NCBI GenBank assembly: GCA_003427395.1
Contig: BFEA01000359.1
Coordinates: 911,228 to 955,126 of the forward strand
Direction: 5' to 3'
Length of the DNA stretch: 43,899 nt
Source of the DNA: Chara braunii
Lineage: Eukaryota > Streptophyta > Charophyceae > Charales > Characeae
This document shows positions 10,136 through 19,399 of this stretch, piece after piece (positions within the stretch are counted from its first letter, which is position 1; the number at the start of each line of letters is the position of its first letter). The notes beneath the pieces are model-generated. The model searched no databases. It was not told where the DNA came from and worked only from the letters and a program-made list of their open reading frames with translations. The translations under genes were made by a program, and so were the position numbers.

Positions 10136-10870
10136 TGGAGGTAAGAATAGCAGGGAAAACCTGCCTTAACTCCGATGAGCCTTACGCTCGATAAGTGGTA
10201 AGAGCAAGAATCCTTGGACACCCGTCTTATTGAGGGCTAGCCAGTGATAAGAGTAGTAGGGAAAACCTGCCTTATCAGTGACTAGTCTGATATAAGAGTA
10301 GTGAGGTTTCAGGGACACCTGCCTTATCATTGACCAATCTAACATTCTTTAAGTGGAAAGAGTAGCAAGGATCCTTGGACACCCGCATTATTGAGGGTTA
10401 GCCAGTGATAAGAGTAGCAGGGAAATCCTGGCTTATCAGTGACTAGTCTGATATATGAGTAGTGAGGTTTCAAGGACACATGCCTTATCATTGATCAACC
10501 TAACATTCATTCAATGGTAAGAGTAGCAAGGATCCTTGGACACCCGCCTTATTGAGGGCTAGCTAGTGATAAGAGTAGCAGGGAAATCCTGGCTTATTAG
10601 TGACTAGTCTGANNNNNNNNNNNNNNNNNNNNNNNNNNNNNNNNNNNNNNNNNNNNNNNNNNNNNNNNNNNNNNNNNNNNNNNNNNNNNNNNTATCAATA
10701 AACATCCTAGCACTTAGTCAGTGATAAGAGTAGCAAGGATCCTTGGACACCCGCCTTATTGAGGGCTAGCCAGTGATAAGAGTAGCAAAGAAATCCTGCC
10801 TTATCAGTGATTAGTCTGATATAAGAGTAGCAAGGTTTTAATGACACCTGTCTTATAAGTGGTTAGTCAT
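10136..10870. repeat. Tandem repeat inside an LTR (GATAAGAGTAGCA family)
   Basis: The unit contains GATAAGAGTAGCAGGGAAA, CCTGCCTTATCAGTGACTAG, TCTGATATAAGAGTAG and CAAGGATCCTTGGACACCCG, with a higher-order period of about 140-180 bp. The paired GATAAG and CTTATC within each unit can form short hairpins. The array is broken by an assembly gap and reappears at 13088-13320 in the second LTR. Confidence 0.8.
10613..10692. other. Assembly gap of 80 N
   Basis: Eighty ambiguous bases lie inside the tandem array. The true size is unknown, because arrays of this kind commonly collapse in assembly. Comparison with 13090-13136 suggests that at least one repeat segment is missing. Confidence 0.98.
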
Positions 10871-12475
10871 AGGATAAACCTACAACTAAATGTGCTTTGG
10901 CATACAGGGGTCAAGACCCACAAGGTTGCCTTTGTCAAACAAGATCCAGTAACAAGTGGATATATCCTGAATGGTCTGCCATACCACCGCTAACTTTCTC
11001 CACGATTTGTATCATTCGGTCCTAACTAGCTATCTTTGATTCTATCGAGAGGGTAAAGTGAGATCTTGACTCAGACAGGCTTATCACCCTTTGAAATTCT
11101 GATTTGAGCTCTATCACACGGTTCCTTTCCGAATTGAATGAATGGTATTGCTTGTGGTGGCTAGGGACATGGGGCTCATAAAAAGGAAACAAAGTAGAAT
11201 CGCAGGGACGAAGGGGCGAAGAAAGAGCTTTGTTCGTCGCCTGGACCGAATGAGCAGCGGACTGACAGTTAGATCAGGGTAGAAGTTAGGCAGTAGGTTG
11301 ACGACGTGCACAAAACTTTGGGTCACAAGTCTAGAAGGGATTTTCTATGACCCAAAGGGAGGACACTAAGATTCTTTCGGACCGTGTTGTGCTACAGGTT
11401 CATCACTCTTGAAGACGACTACGGAAGAAATCCGTAAGAAACTGCAAATTTTGTTATCTATGGATAACAGGTCGGTATAACTCCGACTCAACTTCCACAT
11501 GGCATGTTACCCACATCTAAGACAAAACCTAAGAAGGGAAACCGATAAATTTTCCTCATGTGTCTACACCTTAATTTGTTCAAATTACACTCAGAGGTCT
11601 TTGAAAATGTGAAGGGCTGGGGTAAAAGGAGTCAGATTTAGGAATGAATGTTGTCTTTCAAGGTTTTGGGGCGTGAATGGCTTGCTATGAATGAATTAAA
11701 GGTTGACGCTTGTAGCGCATTCTGTGTCTGCATCTGTATGCGTGTATGTGGTTTCTTGCATCTGCACAGATGTTGGACATTTGTGTTGTCGTCTGAATTT
11801 GGGATCATTTGGGATATTCAGACATCGGGGCACAACAATTGTGAAAGTGAGGTCCATCGCTCATTCAACTCCCCTGATATTACATACAAACTTATATATA
11901 TATCTGTGAGTGAGATCGTAGGCTGGTCGGTACCTAAGAAGTCATTTGTCGAGGACCTCTTTGAGAAAAATGAGAGACTATTACGGGCTTGACTCTGACA
12001 TTTTCATGAGGTCAACAAAGGAAATATAGCGTCATTGTCATAGTTAGCTAAGCGTGAAAGACTGTCCGAGAAAGTCGACCTGATAAGATAGTCGGCCCGG
12101 GGAGTTAGCACCTCGGGGCACGATATACGGGTCAGTCTTAAGGCGTTCTACCACGCGTATGCCTATGCTACGATGATCGAGAAAACCCCCTCGGCTGGCC
12201 TACCTCTGCGATTGCATGTAAAAGCCTTCGCACGTGGGTCAGTAGCTCAGCAGGGATACGCCCACCTAAGAGATGGTGACAGCTCCCGCAGGTGGAGGTA
12301 TGTTGTACCTCGCGGGACCCTAACCTGTCGTAGGGAGTCGCGAGAGGTATAGCATGCGCGCACGGTCGGAGTTGGTATTGCGTAAAGTGACAAAGAAACT
12401 CCTACGTGACACGACCGTGAGGTCCGACACAAAAACTACTTTGCGTCTGGGTGTGGGACCGCCGCGCGCGACAGG

Positions 12476-12493
12476 TGGCGCCGTTGTCGGGGA
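12476..12493 (+). promoter_or_regulatory. Primer binding site, tRNA-Asp type
   Basis: TGGCGCCGTTGTCGGGGA differs at one position (T for C) from the complement of the plant tRNA-Asp 3' end, TGGCGCCGTTGCCGGGGA, which is the known primer site of Athila/Tat-like and other plant Ty3/gypsy elements. It lies two bases after the LTR end at 12473, as expected for the start of minus-strand DNA synthesis. Confidence 0.85.
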
Positions 12494-12897
12494 TCTCGCT
12501 TCCTAGCCGAGGTCCTCAGTGAACGAACTCGGGTTTGGTAGGTCGATGATCTAGGTAAAACGACAACTATAATCTACTAACCGGGATATAATTTGACCAA
12601 GGATTCTGCGTGGGGAGTACGCAAGGGTGGGCATAGCGTATAAACCACTTGAAGATTTATTGAACGGATAGATAGTAGGAGCAAATAGGTGGTACAAGTA
12701 AGGCGACGGTCAGCGACAACTTGTGAGAAGGGTCGCCCTAGAAAGTGAAAGGATAAGTATTTCATTGATAGTATTTTGAGGATATCTAGAATCTATGAAA
12801 GACCGACGGTATTAGGTCAGATAACTTTAAAGGCTCTATTGTCTAACTATTATCCTCACAGTAATATGACACCAAGGGCCGTGAGACTGGTACAAGA

Positions 12898-13107
12898 ATG
12901 GGAAGAGGTGGCAGGCAAGGGAAGGCCGCCAAGAGGCCCATAGATCTGACCAAGGAATGGGAAGATTGGAGGGAGGAAGACGAAGGGCTAGAAGAGAAGG
13001 AAGAAGGGGTAGAGACTCGTAGGCATCAGGATGAGTGGAGTGAGCGTACCCCGTCTCCGAGGAAATGGCATATTACAAATGTGAGAGGCATGACTAGTCT
13101 GATATAA
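12898..13107 (+). pseudogene. gag-like N-terminal stub of the mini-element
   Basis: This 69-residue frame starts MGRGGRQGKAAKR, a basic Gly/Arg beginning, and continues as a very acidic Glu/Trp-rich stretch (EWEDWREEDEGLEEKEEG). It lies 400 bp after the primer site, where gag begins in LTR elements. The frame runs into the GATAAG repeat of the second LTR at about 13088, so the rest of gag and all of pol have been deleted. An overlapping ATG at 12866 opens a second frame of about 26 codons. No capsid or zinc-knuckle motif remains, so the gag assignment rests on position and composition alone. Confidence 0.45.
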
Positions 13108-14276
13108 GAGTAGCAAGGTTTCAAGGACACCTGCCTTATCAATAAACATCTTAGCACTTAGTCAGTGATAAGAGTAGCAAGGATCCTTGGACACCCGCCT
13201 TATTGAGGGCTAGCCAGTGAGAGAGTAACAGGGAAATCCTGCCTTATCAGTGACTAGTCTGATATAAGAGTAGCGTGGTTTCAATGACACCTGCCTTATT
13301 AGTGGCTAGCCATAGGATAAGCTTACAACTAAATGTGTTTTGGCACACAGGGGCCAAGACCCACAAGGTTGCCTTTATCAAACAAGCTCTAGTAACAAGT
13401 GAAAATATCCTGAATGGTCTGCCATACCACCGCTAGCTTTCTCCACGATCTGCATCATTCAGTCCTAACTAACTATCTTTGATTCTACCGAGAGGGTGAA
13501 GTGAGATCTTGACTCAGAGAGGCTTATCACCCTTTGAAATTCTGATTTGAGCTCTATCACATGATTCCTTTCCGAATTGAATGAATGGTATTGCTTGTAG
13601 TGGCTAGGGACATGAGGCTCATAAAAAGAAAACTAAGTAGAATCGCAGGGACGAAGGGGCGAAGAAAGAGCTTTGTTCGTCGCCTGGACCGACTGAGCAG
13701 CGGACTGACAGTTAGATCAGGGTAGAAGTTAGGCAGTAGGTCGACGACATGCACAAAACTTTGGGTCATAAGTCTAGAAGGGATCTTTTAGGACCCAAAG
13801 GGAGAACACTGAGATTCTTTCGGACCGTGTTATATCTACAGGTTCATCACTCTTGAAGAGGACTACGGAAGAAATCCGTAAGGAACTGTAAATTTTGTTG
13901 TCTATGGATAACAGGTCGGTATAACTCCGACTCAACTTCCACGTGGCATGATACCCACACCTAAGACAAGACCTAAGAAGGGAAATAGACAAACCTTTCT
14001 CCTGTATCTACACCTAAATTTGTCCAAATCACACTCAGAGGTCTTTGAAAATGTGAAGGGCTGCGCACCTAAGGGATGGTGACAGCTCCCGCAGGTGGAG
14101 GTGTGTTGTACCTCGGGGGACCCTAACCTGTCGTAGGGAGTCGCGAGAGGTATAGCACGCGCGCACGGTCGGAGTTGGTATTGCGTAGAGTGACAAAGAA
14201 ACTCCTGCGTGACACGACCGTGAGGTCCGACACAAACACTACTTTGCGTCTGGGTGTGGGGCCGCCGCGAGCGACA
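13088..14276 (+). mobile_element. 3' LTR of the mini-element, internally deleted
   Basis: It repeats 10693-11619 and then jumps, at about 14063, to sequence matching 12259-12473, so about 640 bp are missing. It ends GAGCGACA like its partner but is followed by minisatellite sequence instead of a primer site, as expected for a 3' LTR. Its left edge lies inside the GATAAG repeat and directly abuts the gag-like stub, which suggests that unequal recombination between repeats removed the internal region. No polypurine tract remains. Confidence 0.65.
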
Positions 14277-14690
14277 GCGTGCACTCAAACGACCACTTCG
14301 AGCCTGTGCGCATACTAAATCAGCAATGCCTAGCATGGGCGAGCACTCAAATAGCAAGCTCCGGTCTGGGCGCACGCTCAAACAACCAGTTTGAGCTGGG
14401 CGCGAACTCAATCAGCAATGCCTAGCATGGGCGTGTACTCAAATAGCAAGCTTGGGCATGAGCGCGCACTCAAACAACCAGTTTGAGTCTGGGCGTGCAG
14501 TCAATCAACAAGCTCGGACCTGGGCGTGCGATAAGATAGCTTGTTCGAGCCTGGGGCACACCCAATCAGCAAGCTCGGGCCTGGGCGCGCACTCAAACAA
14601 CCAGTTCGGGCCTGGGCGCACACTCAATCAGCAAGCTCGGGCCTGGGCGCACGCTCAGATACCGAGCTTGGGTGCGCACTAGAACATCGA
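14277..14690. repeat. Minisatellite, about 31 bp unit (GGGCGCGCACTCAA)
   Basis: About thirteen units alternate GCCTGGGCGCGCACTCAA with CAACCAGTTTGAG or TCAGCAAGCTCGG. It belongs to the same family as the array at 1030-1370. It starts exactly at the end of the 3' LTR. Confidence 0.8.
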
Positions 14691-14769
14691 ATTCCGGCCT
14701 AAACGTACACTCAAACATGATTGTCCCAAGTGGGAAAATAAAATGTTACCCAACATTACTAAATTCAAG

Positions 14770-15150
14770 TGGGAATAACGTTATGGGCTTGAACATAGTC
14801 CGACAACATAGTCCAACATTTACCACAGTCTAACATTTACCACAGTCCAACATTTACTTCATTGAGTAAGAATATTGAACACAGTCTACAGTTCCCCTCA
14901 ATCCAACATTGCCGCATTGAGTGGGAATACTGAACTCAGTCCACTGTTTACGACAGTTCAGTATTGCCGCATTGAGTAAGAATATTAAACATGGTCCACA
15001 ATTTATCACAATCCAGCGTTGCCGCATTGAGTGGGAATACTGAACACGGTCCACTCTTTACCGTTGTCCAATATTGCCGCATTGAGTAGGAATAATGAAC
15101 ACGGTCCACAATCCACCGGCATCCAACACTGCCGCATTGAGTAGGGATAC
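14770..15150. repeat. Minisatellite with an exact 55-bp period
   Basis: ATTGAGT starts at 14861, 14916, 14971, 15026, 15081 and 15136, a constant spacing of 55 bases. Each unit contains GCCGCATTGAGT, GGAATA(C/T)TGAAC and CAGTCCA. Partial units extend left to about 14770. Confidence 0.9.
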
Positions 15151-15445
15151 AACCTTAGATTATTAAAAAAAACAGCGACATGGCGAGCATGGGCTTCAGT
15201 GTACAACCCTCAATACAATCCCGATCCGTGGGTAAGATCCCAACTTATCGGGCCAGCGACACTGCGTTGGTGCGAAGTCTGAATTGTGGACAGAGTTTCA
15301 ATCAACAAACCAACGAACACTGAGCAAGTGCTTAGTTCCTACCTGTGGGCAGGGTCTCATTCACTAGGTTAGCAATCCCAACCTATAGCAAGAATCCTAA
15401 TCAATCGGTCAGTGAGCACCGTGTTCGCACGCAACCCTATTCCAA
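15150..15445. other. Spacer between minisatellites
   Basis: This spacer is not obviously repeated. Loose similarity between CAATCAACAAACCAACG, TTCACTAGGTTAGC and CAATCAATCGGTCAG suggests an older repeat of about 50-60 bp. No gene is seen. Confidence 0.4.
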
Positions 15446-15446
15446 C

Positions 15447-15850
15447 AAACAACCCCATTAACAGGTTCAAGCAGTGAGATCAAGCACAACGAGCACTTTC
15501 ATTCAATGGGTTCGGACAGTGAAATCAAACGTAGTGAGCACTTTCATTCAATCGGTTCTGACATTCAGATCAAACGCAGCGAGCACTTCCATTCAATGAG
15601 TTCCAACAGTGAGATCAAACGCAACAAGCAATTTCATTCAATGGGTTCTGACAGTGAGATCAAACGCCGTGAGCCCTTCCATTCAATAGGTTCCGACAAT
15701 GAGATCAAACACAACGAGCACTTCCTTTCAACAGTTTCTAACAATGAGATGAAACGCAGCGAGCATTTCCTTTCAAAAGGTTCCGACAGTGAGATCAAAT
15801 GCAACAACCACTTCCATTCAATAGGATCAGGTAGCAGGATCAGGCGCATA
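15447..15850. repeat. Minisatellite with an exact 45-bp period, eight to nine copies
   Basis: GAGCACTT(T/C)CATTCAAT and GTGAGATCAAACGC recur every 45 bases (GAGCA at 15491, 15536 and 15581, and so on). Because 45 is 15 codons, the array stays open on both strands. The plus frame gives a 15-residue repeat of the form MGSDSEIKRSEHFHS. No promoter or non-repeat coding part supports a gene. Confidence 0.9.
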
Positions 15851-15899
15851 TACCATCGAAGCTCGAGGTTGCAGTGGTTAGATTGGATAATACAAGCGA

Positions 15900-16413
15900 G
15901 ATCTAATCACAAGCGGCTGCGCGCATTGCTGAGTAGGCAGGGATCCTACTGCGCGCATCCACGCACGCACCGCCCAGTGAGTAGGGTCTGACTAAACGTG
16001 CCCATGCGCCCGGCCTACAGAGAGTAACTCGACCCCACCTATATGACAGGATCTAACTATGCATGCCAGCGCGCACTCCCTATCGAACGGGATCTTATTG
16101 TACTCATCTGCATGCACCGCCTATAAGGGCGGAATCCAACTGCACGCGCGTGTGCACTAACGACCAGTCGTTGACTGCGTCCTTCCGCACACACTGCTTA
16201 TTGGACTCGATATGGCTGCACTCATCTGCATGCACTGCCTATCAGGGCGGAATCCAACTGCATATGTGCACGCACTAACGAGAAGGATCAAACTACGTGA
16301 TCCCTCGCGCACTGCTTATTGGACTGAATCTGACTGCGCGTGGCCGTACGCACTGCCTATTGAACGGGATCTGACTGCGTGTGCCCACGCACACCACCTA
16401 TTTGAACGGGAGC
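15900..16413. repeat. Minisatellite, about 47 bp unit (GCACTGCCTATTG..GGGATCTGACTGCG)
   Basis: Units of the form CTGACTGCGCGTG, CACGCACTGCCTATT and GAACGGGAT recur through the region. A larger duplicate (GCACTCATCTGCATGCACNG, CCTAT..GGGCGGAATCCAACTGC) lies at about 16094-16145 and 16217-16265. It ends where the gypsy LTR starts. Confidence 0.75.
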
Positions 16414-17040
16414 TGTCGCACTTTTTCCAAGTCAGACCACTCATGGCGACCGGAAAGCCAACAGGCTGTCAGGCAGGATTTATGTGGTGTTCGCAATAAA
16501 TAAATTAAATAAAGCGAATCCGTTCTTATTGTGTGCGTTTGGCTTCGAGCGAGACCCTTCAATTGTGGTCTTCATCGGTTCCATGTCTTAAGAATCTTTT
16601 ATTTTTATTCGGAACAACAAAGATTATGCAAATATTAATCATAAATTCTGATGTGCCATGCATATGTCAATTTTGTCAATTTACTAATATTACAAACTGT
16701 GACAGGATCATCAAAGAATACAATCGTTAAGCGGAATCAAAGTAAGTGAAGCAGGACCGACATAGTTGAGCAATGACAAGGATAAATGAGGGAGGAATGA
16801 GAACTCGTGGTAATCTCAGAAAGTACGGATGAAAGGGACATGGCCATCACTCGTCAAAAGTCCCCACTCATCCCTCTAGGTCACATACTTAATCTCTCAT
16901 TTTCTTGTGCATTTCCTGTGCCTTGAGCCATGTTCCTGTATTTCCTGAGATGGTGGCCTCTGTATATAGAACCACCTATAACCTGTAAGCTATGAACACT
17001 TTCATTCGAGGTCCATGACACGAAAGTCGACCATAGCACA
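16414..17040 (-). mobile_element. 3' LTR of the minus-strand Ty3/gypsy element
   Basis: In element orientation it starts TGTGCTATGG (at 17040) and ends GTGCGACA (at 16414). It matches 30774-31404 in direct orientation and 410-1012 inverted. On the plus strand, left of 16414 lies minisatellite DNA with no primer site, while right of 17040 lies a purine tract and element coding sequence. This makes it the downstream (3') LTR of an element read right to left. Confidence 0.85.
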
Positions 17041-17051
17041 TAACTCCTCCT
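17041..17051 (-). promoter_or_regulatory. Polypurine tract next to the 3' LTR
   Basis: On the minus strand AGGAGGAGTTA directly precedes the TG of the LTR. This is the expected place for the plus-strand DNA primer. The same bases follow the right-hand LTR at 31405, which is unexpected if that LTR were only a 5' LTR. Confidence 0.65.
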
Positions 17052-17070
17052 ACATAGTAGAAAGATATGG

Positions 17071-17328
17071 CTAAGAGAAAATCCCCCGTCTGAGATGCTT
17101 GAACTCTGATGGTTCGGTCACTGCCTCATAATCAATCTTTGTTGGAGAAACGTACCTCTTGGCTAGGTCCACCAAGTCACCCCTACTAGAGTCATCTGTG
17201 AGACGGAAAGGAACTAGAGGTCTGGGGTAGTCTGTATAGAGCTTGGGACCCGAAGTTACAGGCCAGCCTGGTACCACTCCCATCAAGTTCCTTCTCCCTC
17301 TCCTAAAGACACACGTGGTCAACGACAC
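17071..17328 (-). pseudogene. 3' end of an extra ORF downstream of integrase (first copy)
   Basis: The protein contains SGPKLYTDYPRPLVPF, DSSRGDLVDLAKRYVS and TKIDYEAVTEPSEFKH and stops 43 bp before the LTR edge. The same segment recurs at 31468-31660. It is hydrophilic, with no membrane segment or known motif that I can see. Its place between integrase and 3' LTR is where some plant gypsy lineages carry an additional ORF. Homology with the second copy ends at about 17315, after which the sequence becomes the CTGAAGATTCTGAA repeat, so the upstream part has been lost or replaced. Function unknown. Confidence 0.55.
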
Positions 17329-17339
17329 TTCGAATCTTC

Positions 17340-18135
17340 GCTGGAACTAATTCTGAACTCAAGATCTTTCAGCGTTTTTGAAGTTTTCTGAAGTAGAGTT
17401 TCAACGATTTCAGACATGCTGAAAATGCGGAATACATCTTCGTTGAATCAATCTTAAAAATGTTCAGTTTTTGCCCCCTGTCTAAGTGTATAGAAACGTT
17501 GAAGATTCTGAAGATTCTGAAGTGGTGAACATGCTGAGAATTCTGAAGTACACCCCCCTCTGTCTAAGTGTATAGGAACGCTGAAGATTTTGAAAATTGT
17601 GAAGTGGTGGAAACGTTGAAGATTCTGAAACCCCCCCCCCCCCCCCCCCNCCNCTTGTTTTTTTTTTTAAGGTGCGGGAGTTCAGAATCTTCAGCGTTTT
17701 CACCACTTCAAAATGTTCATAATCTCCAACGTTCACCCCCTCTGTCTGAGTATGCAGAAACGCTAAAGTTTCTGAAGATTCTGAAGTGGTGAAAATGCTG
17801 AAAATTCTGAAGTGGTGAAGATGCTGAAAATTCTGAAGTACACCCCCCTTTGTCCAAGTGTGTAGGAACGCTGAAGATTATGAAAATTGTGAAGTGGTGG
17901 AAACACTTAAGATTCTGAACTACCCCTTTTCTCCCTGTTTTATTTTTTTAAGGGGGGGTGTTCCGAATCTTCAGCGTTTTTACCACTTCATAATTTTCAG
18001 AATCTTCAGCGTTCGCCCCCTTGTACAAGTGTGTAGAAACGCTGAAGATTTGAACATTCTGCAGTGGTGAAGATGCTGAAAATTATGAAGTACACCTCCC
18101 TCTGTCCGAGTTTGTAGGAATGCTGAAGATTCTGC
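17340..18135. repeat. Alternating direct and inverted repeat (GCTGAAGATTCTGAA), foldback-like
   Basis: The module CCCCCTCTGTCTAAGTGTAT, AGAAACGCTGAAGATTCTGA and AGTGGTGAA recurs near 17475, 17560, 17735, 17845, 18015 and 18100. Between these, the inverted form TTCAGAATCTTCAGCGTTTT followed by ACCACTTC appears at 17681-17710 and about 17961-18010. A C/T homopolymer with two ambiguous bases (17650, 17653) separates one inverted pair. It can fold into long hairpins, like a foldback or MITE-type cluster nested in the gypsy element. Confidence 0.7.
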
Positions 18136-18640
18136 TTGTGGTAAGAAGGGGCAGGCCGAACCTCGAGCTAAAGATGATCGGTTCAGTCATATGTTACCTT
18201 AAAAAAGTAAGTGTAGATATTTATACAAAACTTAGATACTTAAACAGTTTAGGGCGATTAGGGTGGCCTAGTCACGTGCCCAAGGAAAATAAAATTTGTA
18301 GTGTCATCTGCTTGTGTATACTCAATGGTTGAGGTAGATATTGTTCCATAAGTTTGGGTGGTCTAACTTTATGTCTTATGTAAGCTGGGTATAAGAGATA
18401 AACCGTTGAAAGATTATAAACTATTGTTTGGCCAAGTTGACTTGGGACTTGTGAGAGTACTTACCCTTGTGGTCTGGCCTTGCATTTGGTTGAGGGAGAT
18501 CACTACTTAGTCTGAGTTTCAGTTTGATAGGTAGTTGCTTTAGATGCTCGCTGCGTCCTAGAGCTATAGGAGTTAGTTTCAATTCCTGCATTTTTTTAGC
18601 TAAGTTTATTTTACTTAAGTCAATTTCTGTATTTTATGGG
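18136..18640. other. AT-rich spacer, nothing recognised
   Basis: No coding similarity or repeat with a clear unit is visible. It is probably part of nested element sequence. Confidence 0.35.
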
Positions 18641-19310
18641 ATCTTTTGTTATACATGGTCTTGTATAAATCTTGGTAAGTCACTTTCTCTACGGGAAGCG
18701 CTGCTGAAATTTCTAGAAAACCAAGGAGTTAGTCAAATTTTGACTTTTCAAAAGTTCAATTTGTCTAACTTTTATATATGGCTTCGTAAAAATCAAAAAA
18801 AAAAAAAATTCTAAAAGGAGTGCTGCCCATTTTTTTGCTAATTAAGCGAGTTAGACAAAATTGGACCTTTGGAAGTCAAAGTTATTTCTAGATTCTGAAC
18901 TTAGCTTTGTTTAAAATTTGGAAAGTTACTTTCCCTACGGGAAGCGGTGACGAAATTTCTATAAATCTAAGGAGTTAGTGAAATAAAATCCGAAAAAATT
19001 TAACTAACTCCTTAAATTTTGTAGAAAATTCTGAACTTATCTTTGTTTAAAATTTGGAAAGCTGCTTTCCCTACGAGAAGCGATGACGGAATTTCTGAAT
19101 TTATATAAATCTGGGAAGTTTACCCTTCTGAAGGAGATGCTGCCCAAAGTTCTATTAATTCAGCTAGTTAGACAAAATTTGACTTTCTATAGTTAGAGAT
19201 TATTTCGGTTTTCGTATTCGGGTCTCCTATAAATTCAGAAATAGCACTTTTCCTACGGGAAGCGTTGTCGAAATTTTGTTAGTTTAAAGGAGATAGATTA
19301 TATTTTGACA
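18640..19310. repeat. Degenerate repeat with the core CTACGGGAAGCG
   Basis: The core lies at 18689, 18935, 19071 (as CTACGAGAAGCG) and 19252. Each copy is preceded by AAAT(T/C)(T/A)GG(A/T)AAG..ACTTT and followed by a GAAATTT run and (A)AGGAG(T/A)TAG with CAAATTTTGAC. Unit length varies from 136 to 246 bp. No function can be assigned. Confidence 0.65.
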
Positions 19311-19399
19311 GATGACAATTCTGACAATCCACCCTGCATATAGGAGATTCTGCCAAGGTCTACCTTTCTATAGACACTAGCTCGGAGGTAGACTCAGAC

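Larger units (their letters stand above)
10136..12473 (+). mobile_element. 5' LTR (left edge unplaced) of a plus-strand LTR mini-element
   Basis: 10693-11619 is repeated at 13137-14063, and about 12259-12473 is repeated at 14064-14276, both at high identity. The copy ends GCGCGACA, a TG...CA-type LTR end, and after two bases there is an excellent primer site. It therefore behaves as the 5' LTR of a plus-strand element. It contains the GATAAG array and a segment of about 640 bp (11620-12258) that is absent from the other LTR. The start is given as the beginning of the array, because no clear TG edge could be chosen further left. The small frames inside (11114-11326 minus, 11648-11992 plus) are not supported as genes. 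Confidence 0.7.

Noticed and set aside
10136-10870. CRISPR-like array
   Set aside because: Repeats are degenerate, spacers are not of constant length, and the context is a eukaryotic LTR.
12243-12255. tRNA A-box-like TAGCTCAGCAGGG in the LTR
   Set aside because: No B box or cloverleaf follows; it lies within LTR sequence.
15506-15991. 161-residue repetitive protein gene
   Set aside because: The period of 45 bp gives open frames on both strands and nothing outside the array supports translation; it is listed as a finding, not a gene.
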